Source: Microcyclospora pomicola | Lineage: Eukaryota; Ascomycota; Dothideomycetes; Capnodiales | Direction: 5' to 3' | Assembly: GCA_002786065.1 (NCBI GenBank) | Contig: NHNY01000010.1 | Location: forward strand, 186,001-250,000 | DNA length: 64,000 nucleotides | Part shown: positions 45,046 to 57,315 of the stretch, in pieces | Layout of the letters: every line of letters begins with the position of its first letter | Position numbering within the stretch: position 1 is the stretch's first letter | The notes under the pieces: model-generated | Database searches by the model: none | What the model saw: the letters and a program-made list of their open reading frames with translations, nothing else | What the model was told of the DNA's origin: nothing | Program-made: the position numbers and the translations under genes

Positions 45046-48000
45046 ACATCAGCATCGCCGACGATTGAATTCTCCGCACCGCTTTATCTGCTCTAATGCC
45101 TGTGACGATACCCAGCGCGACATTTGTTCTTCAGCCATGTTTGTTCTTCATGACGCTTTGTCTTTTATTGCGCTATACTCCGCCACGACCTCATGTACGA
45201 TGTACCAAATCTACTATTCTCCTCCCTGATGAGCAGCGGAGGGATAAGGAAACTCACACGCAACGTGAGCCGTGCTCCCGGATTTGCTGCTGCTGCAGGT
45301 TCTGAACGCATTTCGCCCTGGGAGAGGTGCCTTGAAGCGTGGAATGGAGCGGAACCTGGATTGGGCATAGGGAGCCTACGAGCATCACGATGGGAGGGGC
45401 AAGAGCTCAAATAGAAGCACATGCTGTTTTCTGGTCCACGACTCTTGCAACGGAGTTGATAGGCTTGGGCCGCGATCCCGACGCAAGGCGTTCAGCAAGG
45501 CGTCTCGTCATCACATATCACATTGCTTCGTCCTATTGAAAAAATTTCTCTCGCCACGAAGACACGAAGGGACGGGAAAATGGGGCCCGGAGCTGTTGCT
45601 AAGGGCCCAAGGGGAGCGATGATTAATGCAGACCCCAAACATGCTATGTAGCAAGCAGTGGACTCGACAACGAGTGAATTTTACATGTACAAACCAGTAC
45701 CTTCCTGTTCACTACCTGACCCTTATCTTCCTGATTTGTCTTGACTCAACGACAAGATCGCTCGTTCCCTCTCCACGATCTAATCTCGCATTCCATATTC
45801 CGCGCCCTGCAGTCGTACGCAGGGACCCCAAGCTGCATCGCTCCATGCTCCATATGGCGATCGATGTCCATATCGTAGGGCTTTCAGCTGTCCACGTTCT
45901 CCAGATAATAATAACATTGAGATTTTATTCTTCGATCGGTTCGGCGATTGATCGATCAATGAGCTACCTATGGTCTCGAACGCGGTGGATTGGCGAATAC
46001 TGTATCACTCTTCTTATGGTAGCTACCTAAGCGACTCGAAGGACGTTGAGACGAGGCGATGTCGTACGGAACTGTGATGGATTGCAGCAGTAGGAACTTC
46101 CCCATCTCTTCTATGATGTCGTTGAACGCGCCGATCGGGCGAAGATCGCATCGCATCACATCGCAACAACCGACTGTCTCGCTCGATTGGGTCAAAAGCG
46201 AGACTCGCGAGCGATCGTCTGTCAGCCGCGAAGACTTGCTTGCGCGGATCATACATACTGTACTGTATACTCCGATTGTTTCACGTTGTGTCTCGCGGAA
46301 GCACGATCATTCGAAAGTAACGCACGTACAGCGGCATCCAAGGACTAGATCGATCTTCGAAGCTCTGCGACTAACCACCCCGAACTCTATTAGACGAGAT
46401 GCGGGCCGGACGACGGGGCGGCGGCGGCGGCAGCAAAGTCCCGATGCGAGTCGTTGGCGCATTGGGTACTGGATGCGGCGTAGTGTGGGTCAGATGTCGA
46501 TGGGGCGATGCTATTGGTGCGATGGCGGGGAGACACCGAGCGCGTCCTGAGAGGTCGATTTGGATCGTGGATGGGCTTCCGGGCACCGGGACACTGGAGC
46601 CGGGCCGGAGAGTCGTGATCCTGTCGGACTTTGCTGTGCCTCCTCTGTGAGAGGGATGGAGTTGCGTTTGCTGGGCGGATCGGGGAGGAGATGTTCAGTC
46701 CTCTTGACTAGGATCGTGTCCTATGCGAGCGCGTTCGAATCGAGGGAACGAGGACAGATACCTACAAAGTGTACATGCAAGGCACGACATCTGCGTTGCG
46801 AATTTGCGACCTGTCATGCATCCTGTAGGGGTAGGGAGACTCGCGCGCTTCTTCGTTCACACTCTTGTGTTTCACGCCCTGCTGGATCGAGGCTCGTTCG
46901 GCATCCGTGTGTGTTTGAGATGTTCCATTTTTGAATCGAAGCAGTATGCATACAGAGTGCTGCGATGTGCGTTGACAGCAGTGACTGCAGACCACCACGG
47001 GGCCCGTACGTTGGACCGAATGGCTGGACAATCGGAGAGCTTCCTTTACCTGCTACGGCCAATGCTCTGCACGGCGGTGAAGTGCTAAGTCCTTGCTATA
47101 TGCTTGCTCAGCTGTTCACTGATCATGTTCTGTGCTGACTTGGAATGGTTCAGAGTCCAGCTGCCTTTGTCCGCAGACCTGTGGAAATTGGAGTTCTCGT
47201 CTTTGTCGGTCCACGATCGTCTGTATGCTCTAGCAGAGTGTCGTTTTGTGTGCTGATGCCTTTGGCACCATTCACTATGCTCTGCAGGCCAGTAAAGACC
47301 CCGTGAACGCTGTTGTGGTGTTCGTGTGAGTCTAAGGAGACTTGCCTGCTCCTGATACCACAGAGTTGGTATATGCTTCGTCGACAACAAGACAGATGCT
47401 TTTGAGGGCCGCCATAGGTAGGGACTGGAAGTCGACTATCGAGGGTAGCCTCACTGTTGTATCCAGCTTTCGAGTATTGCAGAGCAACATGTAAGTTTGA
47501 TGGTCACCATTCATCAACCCCCTTTTCATATGTCCTGCAGCTCCGTGCAATACGACATCTTTAATACTTTTATGTTCATTCGCTGAAGCATGACGGAGGA
47601 CATGACTGGAGATTGCCCAAGAGCTGAATGTTCCAACGGGGTGTGGGTTGGAATATCAAAGCGTGTGAAAGAAGTGCTTGTCGTGGACCCGACTTCCGTT
47701 TGCCCTGCTTGGATACGCTCTTCTGCCTCTCGCGCTTGCGCTGCAACGCTTCTCGCAACAACACATCTCATCCCAAGTCAGTGCCGTACTGGCTTTCTCA
47801 CACTCGTTGTCAGCTTGTGGGACTCTCCAACCGAAACACCTTCGCCCTCATCGCTGGGAGCGAGACGGCCTCGACGAGCTCGTCTCGGGTTCACGCCACC
47901 GCAATCAACTTTTCGTTCGCTGCTTGTTTCCGCCTTCGCTCGATCTTAACCGCGCATATTCATCCTCCCACAGACGATTCCTCGATCACCACAGTACGAA

Positions 48001-48204
48001 GACTGTGCTTCAGCACACTATCGTCGACCTTGCTCGGGGCGGTGTTGGATACAAGAATCCGGAGCAGTTTCTAATGCGAAACATTCCATCACGTGAAGCA
48101 TACATTTTCGCGACATTTTCGCGATCCGACGTTCACTCACCTGCATTGGTATACACTTCCAGTGGGCATTACTCCTAGCCAAAGAAATCACGCTCACCTC
48201 GATC
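45046..48204. other. 3.2-kb intergenic region
   Basis: No gene recognised. 45046-45400 is the 3' flank of the transcription factor gene. 46385-46650 is a GC-rich patch with GGCGGC repeats. 47600-48200 is probably the long promoter and leader of the kinase gene; its open frames (for example 47678-48178) have no family resemblance. Confidence 0.4.
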
Positions 48205-51200
48205 ATGGCGGAACGGTATCGCCATGCTCACCCGTCACGCCGCCGGCAGCCCCTGGGTGAACTTCCCAACCAGACAAACACGCCTCCAAGCCACCAGCAA
48301 TCCGCTAAAGCCAGCAAGCTTGCCATACAGCCGATCAAGTATCTGCCACACAACGAATCTTTGGAGCCCAATGGCTCACTCGCAGTCCGCAACAGCCGAC
48401 CAAGCTCACCAGAGCACAAACGCATCGCGCAGATCAACGCAGAACATGATCATGAAAGCGTCCAAGGCTCGAAGCGCAATTCTGCCATATCAACCACGTC
48501 CACGAATGCATCCAACCGCAAACGCAAGACGTACATTGGTCACTGGCAGCTCGGGAAGACCATCGGCAAGGGTGGCTGCTCTCGAGTGCGCGTGGTACGA
48601 CACCGCTTCAGAGACCAGTATGGCGCTGTCAAGATCATCACACGTTCTACTGCCGAAAGCACACGTGCCCAGAGTCTTGCCAACCTCATCGAGAGTACTA
48701 AGGGTAGTCCATCCTTCGCCCCATCTGGGTACAGGCCGATTCCCTACGGATTGGAGCGAGAGATTGCGGTGATGAAGCTGCTGGAGCACCCCAACATCGT
48801 TCGACTGTACGATGTTTGGGAGAACCGGAGCGAGTTGTAAGCTTATCACTCATGTGTTTGTGTCGTGCCGTGACTAATGCGATACAGATACTTGATCATG
48901 GAGTATGTCGATGGTGGCGAGCTTTTCCACCACGTGGATGAGCGCAAGGGCTTGCCAGAAGACGAGACCGTCTATATCTTCCGTCAGATTGTGTCGGCAC
49001 TACTGTATTGCCATCGTATGCTCATCTGCCATCGGGATCTGAAACCAGAAAACATTCTGCTCAACCGGTCCGATCTCACTGTGAAGCTGATCGACTTTGG
49101 CATGGCTGCCCTTCAGCCGGAAGGCCGGCTTCTCAGCACTCCTTGCGGGAGTCCACATTATGCCGCACCTGAGGTTGTGAGCAGCAAGCCATATGACGGC
49201 ACAAGAGCGGATGTCTGGAGCTGCGGTGTCATCCTGTATGTCATGCTGACCGGCACGACACCGTACAACTACTCCCCCGACGGCGACATTCGAACTCTGT
49301 TTCGAGATATCGCACGGGCACACTACTGGATGCCGCCAGATATCAGCAGACAGGCACAAGATCTGATCAAACGGATCTTCGTAGCAGATCCAAAGCACAG
49401 GATCACTATGGACGAGATTTGGGATCATCCTCTCTTGCACAAATACGATGAACAGTTTGGCTATGAAGGTAAAGCTGGTTCCAAGGAGGCTGCCATTGGT
49501 CCCACCCCAACAGTGGAAGACTGGACGGTCAAGCGCATCCAAGACATCGACCGCGAGATCTTACGCAACATGCGTACCTTATGGCATAGCGAACCAGAGC
49601 AAAGCCTCATACAGAAGCTCATCAACCGCGAGATGAACCAGGAGAAGCTCTTCTACGCCGCCTTGATTAAGCACCGTGAAGAGAATCGAGAGAACTACGT
49701 TGGCAACTCAGATGGTATGGACTACTCCGCGAGTGACTATCATCACAGCCAGCCACTGCAGTCGGCCGATGCACCGCCACTACCGACCGCGATCCGCTCA
49801 CAGTCACAGTATTCTATTCTGAACGATGAGCACCTCAGACCGAGTCACAGCTTTACAGAGCCGCCGCCTTCATCGGCGAGCAGCTATGACCCATATCGAG
49901 CTTCAAAGGATCCAATCATCAATGCACGGAACAAAGCGATCAATGTCATTGTCCATCGTAATGGCAGCGCCAGCACACGCCAATCAGAACGTCTTCGGAC
50001 TTTGAGACATCCCAATGCCGCGCGCCTCGAAGGAACACAGTACCATACACAACGCACTACCAACATGTCCATGTCCAGCATGGCTCGATCTGGTACGAGT
50101 AGGATGTCCCTGCCGCGCTCTTCGCTCTCGCGTGCTTCATTAACAAGCTCGGCCTGGGCTAGTAGCCCACCAGTCGTCACAGCACTGAGACCTTCTCACC
50201 TCCACAAACGTGGTGTTAGTTTCAGCCATCTCAGGCGGACTTCGACCAGAAGTGCTCTCACGTCTCATGGTTCCACAAAGATTACAACCTCCGCCACATC
50301 ACATCCTGCCGACAGCGCGAAAACAAAGCATTCCTTACTTTCGGCTGGTTCTAAGAAGCAGGCACTTGAGTCAAGCCCAGCAGTTCAAGCAGCTCGGATC
50401 GTTCGTTCACGTAAGGAGCGAGCACGATTGCCAAATATCCCATTGATCAAGACGAAGGGACCGGATACTGGTAGCCAGCACCTGCGAAGCGAAATTCGGA
50501 AGCACAGCGCCGAGCTGGAGAAGGCGTGTCAGGAGGCTTTCTTCCGAAGTCCGAATGGTTCTGTCACTCGCAACGGTACTCCGAACAGAAGGCGAATGGT
50601 TGGCTTGAGTAATGATTCCCCGGCTGCCATTGTTGCTGCTCACACTCCACAGACGCTCCTGTCGGGCCACCAGACGGATGCTCGACCACTACCTCAAGTA
50701 CCTGGCGACACACCCACCACATACCTCACCAAGACGCTTGAAGAGACTAGAGATAAGCTGGCTGCATACAAGACATCAGGTGAAGACAACACTGCAAAGT
50801 TCGACGAAGTGATGCGTATGCTCGAGAATATCTTGCCAGCCTCTCAATTACCACAGAGTCGAGAAACCAGGAGTTTTACTGCGCCCGAGGTGAAGACCCC
50901 AGATCATTTAGGCTTTCTTCCCATCATCACTGAGGAGGGCGATCACATCTCCAAGAAGGACGAATCGACAAAGAACTGGCATCGCTCTGTCACAGCACCA
51001 GTGCAAAGAACAAGGGAGCTGGGCCATAAGACCGTTCGGATTGTGCCACCAATCTCTTCTTCTGTATCGCCTCTTCGCATAAACAAGCACCGCAATGGAA
51101 GTCCAGCAAATAGTGTAGTTCAGCAACCCGGCGCGAAGTCGGTCGAGGAGGATGTTGAAATTATGCGCATCACGTCTCTCGATGAGCTTGCTGCTATCGA

Positions 51201-51990
51201 TGAAAGTAACAATCTGCCCACCTCAGAGCATCCCATTGTCCGTAAGAAGAAATCCACTTGGTTCGGTCTCGGGAAGAAGGATGGAGATCTTTCGACAGAC
51301 GGTGTGGCATCAACTGGTACGCAGCCGACGTACCCTCCATCAGGGAATGGGCAATTGCGTAGCCTAGCTTCGCGCCAAGATGGACCAGTGAAGAAGAAGA
51401 AAGGGCTCACCAAGTGGTTTGGCAGATTCAGTGATAAGAGCGAAGCAGAAGCGAGCGACAATCATGTTGCAGAGCAGCGACCAAGCAACCCAGCATTCGG
51501 AAACCGTTCTCTCGATTCATTCTTTTCTGCTGCATCGCCATCACCTTCAAGCAATGATGACCCACCGATCGCTGGCCCGGAGCGCTCCTGGTTCGCACGT
51601 TTCTTTCATGTCAAGCCGGCAGTGCAGTCGCTCTGCTTCAGCATCCCGCGTGGTCGGGCTCGACAAGAACTGGTACTCTTGCTACGCGAATGGCAGCACC
51701 ACGGGATCCGCGACCTCGAGTACTCCCGGGAAACTAACACAATCGCTGCTCGTGTGGACAAAAACAACTCGCTCGACATCAAGCCGGTCTCCTTCCACAT
51801 CCACCTTTTTGTTGTCTTGGAACACGGTCGCCGAGCTGGCCTGAGCATCGCAAGATTTCAGCAGGTCAAGGGCGCTGCTAGCGGTTTTCGCCACGTTCTC
51901 GAGGTTGTAGACGGAGTGATGCGCGGAAGAGGCTGGTTGGTTCAGGACAAGGAGAAGTGGAAGGCAATGTGCGACGTTGTCAACGGTTGA
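48205..51990 (+). CDS. Gin4/Hsl1/Kcc4-type (Nim1-related) septin-associated protein kinase
   Basis: Two exons (48205-48836 and 48888-51990) give 1244 residues. The kinase domain spans about residues 112-400: glycine loop GKGGCSRVRV, ATP-binding Lys143 (AVKII), catalytic HRDLKPEN with Asp261, DFG with Asp280, and activation segment STPCGSPHYAAPE. After the kinase, LIQKLINREMNQEKLFYAALIKHR is the signature of the Gin4/Hsl1 branch. A 700-residue disordered region follows. The C-terminus (from about 1110; SIPRGRARQELVLLLREWQ ... GRGWLVQDKEKW) is a KA1-like lipid-binding domain. In yeasts these kinases sit at the septin ring and promote mitotic entry by acting on Wee1/Swe1. Fungal genomes of this class often have a single member. 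Confidence 0.93.
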
Positions 51991-52649
51991 GCGACCGCAT
52001 CTGGTGATTACCTTGGCATGCTACCCATCGGAACAGAGCTACAGAAGCTGTTTCTGCAAGGAGGACTTCCTACACTCAATGCTTGCATCTCATTTGTTGC
52101 AAACGACTTGACTAGCGAAGATCACTCCTGGACACACCGGTGGGCGCTCTTGTTTTGGAGAGTAATGGAGGAAGACTGCATACTTTTCTTTCATTGTGGT
52201 TGCAACTGTTTTCTTACGGGATGTGGTTGTCCTTTGTCAACTACGGGCTGTGTACGAGGGGTCTCGCAAGAAGATAGTGATACTGCAGTTGAGCTTCGAG
52301 AACAAATCCCAATGTGAACTCTTCTCATGTGGTGTCCCCATTCGATACTATACCAGTGATGTGTATCCAAGGCCAAGCTGCCTACCCCAAACGTATGCGG
52401 TAATATGCGAATCGTGCATCACCCAATCGTTCATGTTGAATTATATCAGTACCGTAGGTAAGATAAGGTAGAGCAGAGCCCTATTTTGATGTACAGAAGT
52501 TCTTGGTCTGAAGGTGGAAGCACAGACTTTCGGATTATGTAATGGAATACTGCGCTAGGCAAGAAATCTACATCATGCCTCCAAACTATTGCAACAACTT
52601 TCATGGGTACAGAATCGCTTTGACAATTTAACAGCAAAAACAATCCATT
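51991..52649. other. Intergenic region before RRP43
   Basis: It holds the 3' flank of the kinase gene and the RRP43 promoter. I see no other element. Confidence 0.35.
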
Positions 52650-53648
52650 ATGGCCAATGGCACAGCTGCGCCAATAGGCCTATCATTTCCGCGCGAGACT
52701 TTCGCGAAATTGACCCCAGGACCCTTCCTGCAAGCACATCTCAAACAATCCAGCGCCATCCGACCCAATGGCCGCACGCCGAGCGAGTTCCGCAAGCCCA
52801 TCATCAACACCAGCTCGCTCACGTACAGCAACGGCAGCGCAGTCGTGCGTGTCGGCGACACGGCAGTCGTGTGTGGAGTGCGCGCTGAAGTGTTGCTGGC
52901 CGCCGATGTGCCACAGCCACCCAAAGACGATGCAGACTCCGCCGATCTGATTCGAGATCTGGGCTTGCTGGTGCCGAACGTCGAATTGAGCACCGGTTGC
53001 TCGCCCGCGCATCTACCTGGCAATGCTCCTGGAACGCTGGCGCAGTCGCTGTCTCACCGTGTGCTCTCCCTTTTGCACACTTCGGGCATCATCAGTGCGG
53101 AGGATCTGCGCATCACCTGCCTGGAGCCGTCGGCGGACGAGGATGAGCCAGATGCGGAGCCGAGAGTGGTGACTAAGGGTTATTGGACGCTCTATCTGGA
53201 CGTGCTCTGTATTGCGCTCGATGGCAACCCCTTTGATGCTGTATGGTCTGCCGTGCTTGCCGCACTTCGCGATACTGTCTTGCCACATGCTTCATGGAGC
53301 CCGGAACGGGAGATGATTCTTTGTTCGCCACTGGTATCCGACGCGCATAAGCTTCGACTCTCTGATCTTCCGATTGCTGCGACTTTCGCCGTTTTCAGCA
53401 ATGCCTCGCCTTTCAAGCAGCGTCACGACATAGAGTCGTGGGTGCTCGCTGATCCGGACGGATTTGAAGAGGACGTCTGTAAAGAATCCTTGACCGTGGT
53501 TCTGAGGTCGAACCAAGCTGGGAAGCCACAGGTGCTGCGGCTGGAGAAGAATGGCGGTATCGCCATCGACGTTTCTACCATGCGAAGTTGCGTCGAGCAA
53601 GCTATGTTGCGGTCGACGGAGTGGAGCTCTATCTTGAACTCGAGATGA
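52650..53648 (+). CDS. RRP43: Exosome complex subunit Rrp43 (RNase PH-like)
   Basis: Catalytically inert ring subunit of the RNA exosome, which degrades and processes RNA 3' to 5' in nucleus and cytoplasm. It has 332 residues in one exon. RNase PH features are RPNGRTPSEFRKPIINTSSL, SAVVRVGDTAVVCGVRAE and, in the second half, YWTLYLDVLCIALDGNPFDA. The motif LVPNVELSTGCSP is typical of the Rrp43/Rrp42 branch. The N-terminal FAKLTPGPFLQAHL points to Rrp43 (EXOSC8) rather than Rrp42 or Rrp45. Length agrees with ascomycete Rrp43. Confidence 0.92.
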   Translation: MANGTAAPIGLSFPRETFAKLTPGPFLQAHLKQSSAIRPNGRTPSEFRKPIINTSSLTYSNGSAVVRVGDTAVVCGVRAEVLLAADVPQPPKDDADSADLIRDLGLLVPNVELSTGCSPAHLPGNAPGTLAQSLSHRVLSLLHTSGIISAEDLRITCLEPSADEDEPDAEPRVVTKGYWTLYLDVLCIALDGNPFDAVWSAVLAALRDTVLPHASWSPEREMILCSPLVSDAHKLRLSDLPIAATFAVFSNASPFKQRHDIESWVLADPDGFEEDVCKESLTVVLRSNQAGKPQVLRLEKNGGIAIDVSTMRSCVEQAMLRSTEWSSILNSR

Positions 53649-56006
53649 GCTATAGACGAGCTGGAATGTGACTAGGGTCGCGCTTGCTCCGTGAGCATTT
53701 CAAAATGTGGTTATTCCGACGCATTCTTGCAAATGCAGTTGCTCTCCGAGTACGGATGCATAGACCTCAATGATTGGCTTCAGCCCAGATCCATTACAGA
53801 TACAATCTCACGGAGCTCGGCCACTACTTCACTCGCGGTCTATTATGGCTACAGCTCTAGCTGAGGTGGATGAATAGCGGTCAAAGACCTGAATCTCGAG
53901 ATATTGTTGAGGACCTCCATGATGGGTGGTAGGATAGGTTGGCAAAAGCACAACACTGCAACTTTGCATCAAACGAGGCATCCAAATCCGCTGTAAAGGT
54001 GCACAGTGATGAGCATGGTCGTCAAGATTGATCTCGGGTGAAGTGCGGAACATGACTGAGGACTTGTGGACTTCAAAAGAACGTCAAGATCAATCAATTC
54101 TTGACCAAAAAGGAGTCGCTCCAGCACAGACCATGATGGCCACCAACAATTACCATGCTGACTCCAGCAAGACACGGTGTGATGGAGTGAGTAGCCAAAC
54201 GATGTATGAGCTGAACATCAGAATAATGCTACTTATGGAAACCAATTGCAGAAAACGATACTACCATCCACGTTCTGCAAGGCTTTCCTGCTACGCCGCT
54301 TGAAAGCTGATTGTTTAGATCTTCGTGTGTCTTAAAAGATTCGATGCTAACACATCTATACGACCAATACCACCTTTTGATTACCAGATGTGGAGACTTA
54401 CCATCCATGGCCTCAGTCGTGGAGAGTTTTCATGGCGTGACCTAATTCGATGTCACACTGCAGAGGGCTGATGTTCTTACACATTGTAGCACGCCGCTCA
54501 ATGGACTAAGTCTCGTAGACTATCCTTCCCAGATCGACCTGCTATGCTACTCCGTCAAGTCACCGTTCTTCGATCCGGCACGGTCCTCTAGCCTGTCACG
54601 CACCTGCACAAGATGAGGATATCTTGTGTGGATGATGCTCTCGGCATACCTCGTCACTCATCTCCGGGGCAACAACACGCCTCTTATCGTCCAAGTTGGC
54701 ACAAAAGATAAGGAAAGAGACATTTTGTTCGCGGCAATCGACGGTATGGTGGCGGTGTGGTGGCGGGTGTAGTGGGGCCCGCACTTGTCTAAATGCTCAT
54801 GCGCGGATTCGCACGTCCGTTCTCCGCCTCCATGTCATCAGTATTACCATGTATATCGCTGATCCGGCCGCCGTATAGCCAAAGCTGAACTCGCTATTGT
54901 TGGAAGCTCACCCAGACGTAGCGTTGACCTTCCAAGAAGGGGGGGACAAATTCATTGCCGTCTGCAACAAGGACGGCACAATCAACACAACCCATTGAAG
55001 CAACGAGCCAAACACATCGCTACTGTCAGCGTCATCGAAGGCCAGCAAGGCGAGCTCTGGCGCATCAAAATACTCATTCAGTACCTGGATCAGACAAGAT
55101 CGAAGTCGGCCTCTTCTCAGGCGTACTACCGTCTCAGGATACGGCCGATAGAAGGACTCGATGGTGGTCAGGATCTTGTGACTTCTCCCGCACATCGAGA
55201 TAAGCGTAGAATATCAGGACAGAAGATACTAGGCGGTGATGAGCTAGTGTCTCTAGGGGAAACGCTTGCTGCACACGTGTGGATGAGCCCCCGTGATTGA
55301 CGCTGAGAACGACTGGAGGAGAGAAAGAGCATAACGTCCATATCAGCATTACACATGAGCTTGGTGGAAGCTAAGGACCAGGTAACAGCTTACAGAGGCT
55401 GAGCATTGGGTAAATCGTTGGAGCGATAGTCTAGAATTGGCAGAGTTTTTCTCTGAAGTTCACGAGGCGAACAAAGATACTCGCATTGGACTGGGGGAGA
55501 TGTTGTAAAAATTCACGCCGAGAGTCCTGAGTTAGAATGGTGGAAAACCGACCAGGGCAAGAAAGTCTGAAACTGCACCGGAAACTTCGTAGCCACCAAT
55601 GAGTCCCTCGACAACAAGCATTCACTTGTCTCAGGAGATGTCTGCCTGCTAATTCAGACTCTTGGCCATGGTCGGACAATCGGCGTCGTTGCCTTTCGAC
55701 TCGTGCCTCGTAAATCGTCACACCAGACGGAGTTATCTCCTGGTCCGGTGTCATGTGGTACGTCTCCTCTGAGCAACGCTTCGTCTGAGCCACGGTCCAT
55801 AAAGTCAGGGGTAAAGTGGTAATTGTGTAGCGAGATGAGGTGGAGTGGAAAGAAAGTCATTCGGTAGCACTGAGTGTGCACAGCCCATGAAACTCTGAGA
55901 AGCACAGACGCTGCAGAGACGTGAAAACACATCAAATGCTTGATTGTTCACGTCACAGGTCACGGCAGATCAACTACATAGGCGATAGGGTGAATGTAAG
56001 CAGCGA
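53649..56006. other. 2.4-kb intergenic region, possibly with decayed coding sequence
   Basis: No intact gene recognised. Between about 54880 and 55300 one plus-strand frame stays open for roughly 140 codons (readable as HIATVSVIEGQQGELWRIKI and later LGGDELVSLGETLAAHVW). Between 55560 and 55800 another plus-strand frame is open. They may be relics of one gene or chance. Confidence 0.35.
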
Positions 56007-56755
56007 CTATCGCTTGCTGCTCCTCAAGATCTCAATCAGCTCCGGCCCTTTGGGTGAGATCAGTTCAGAGACATCCAAGTCCGGATCGCCCTTCTTCATA
56101 GCCCGCTGATAGCTCTCCAACTTTGCAACTCTCTGCAGATACGCTTGTATATTCTGATACGGCGACTCATCCAACGTGAAGAACTTCCGCATTGTGCTCA
56201 GCGAGAACACGGCCATGATGTCGGCTTTGGTCAATTCCGCTCCAGCAAGGTACGGCACTTCGCCGAGGCGTTTCTCTATGTAATCGAGACATTGCTTCAC
56301 TTTGCCTTCATAGCGCGCGCGGGTGGCATTGTCTTCGGGGACTTGGCACACACGAATGGCCATGACACGGCCAAGAGCTGGCTGATACGTGCCGTTAATG
56401 AAATGATACCTGCACAAGTCAGCAGACGGACGAGCTCATCACGATACATGAAATGCCACATCACGCACCAATAGAGGGATTCTGCATAGTTGCTCTCGCC
56501 AGGCTTGACCGTGAGCTTGCCGCCACCATACATGTTGATGATGTACTCTACACAGGCCTCAGACTCCGCGAGTGTGACATCTCCATCTGTGATCACCGGC
56601 GCAGCGCCGATGGAATGCAGCGCAGTGTACTCTGGCGGACTCAGCAATGGATGGCGTTGGTAAAGCTTCAGGTCATACTCAATGCCGAGAGCCTCGCATA
56701 GCCAGACGATGCGCTCGGACTGGGAGATTTGGAGATGGTGCACAGTCAAAGTCAT
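56007..56755 (-). CDS. Glutathione S-transferase, Gtt1-like
   Basis: Conjugates glutathione to electrophiles or works as a glutathione peroxidase. Two exons (56755-56469 and 56409-56007; intron GTGCGT...CAG) give 229 residues. The N-terminal thioredoxin-like half reads MTLTVHHLQISQSERIVWL, with the glutathione-contacting region APVITDGDVTLAESEACVEY. The C-terminal all-helical half holds YLAGAELTKADIMAVFSL, the usual N-capping motif region of GSTs. The SQSERIVWL sequence and the LAESEACVEYI pocket resemble the fungal Gtt1 group rather than Ure2 or omega types. The splice rebuilds LYWYHFINGTY across the domain boundary. Confidence 0.93.
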
Positions 56756-57315
56756 CTTGCCAGTACAAGGTTGATGTCGGTGGAAAGGCTGTCAGGTACA
56801 GCCAGATATTTCCAGAAAGAAGCCATTGAGCAAGAGAGCGCGATGACGATGCACTTGCACATAAACCACTATTTTGCTTACCTACTAGACTGCGATACAA
56901 GTATACCTGAGATGGCATTATAAGAGCAGAGATCATGTCGATCACATTGCGTCAAGCGTGTTTGATGGCTGCAACAATTTCGGCACTTCAAGTTCGGCCT
57001 CTCATGTCGTCACGTGCCGGTCACTTCTCTACAAGTAGTCGTGTATTATCAGGCAAGAATGCGAATAACAACTCCATCTCACGACTGCTAGCTAAGCTTG
57101 GTGCAGATCTGTGTCGAAACCAGTGGTTGATTGTTGCCTAGAGTACAGTATTGTTGCCCATATGCTCGCTGCCCATCACATTATTATACCCCACCCGGTA
57201 AAGTACAATTACAAACACAAGCTCGTAGTCTGGGACTTTCTATAACTTTCTCCTGCAAACAAAGGTCGGAAGATCAGCACGGTCACGAGCAGAGGGGACT
57301 TGCAAGAAGCGCATT
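56756..57315. other. Intergenic region upstream of the GST gene
   Basis: It includes the GST promoter and the 3' flank of the Zn2Cys6 gene; AT-rich near 56860-56930. Nothing else seen. Confidence 0.35.

Noticed and set aside
47678-48178. Plus-strand frame of 166 codons with a hydrophobic start
   Set aside because: It lies directly before the kinase gene in a probable leader and shows no domain; two frames overlap it.
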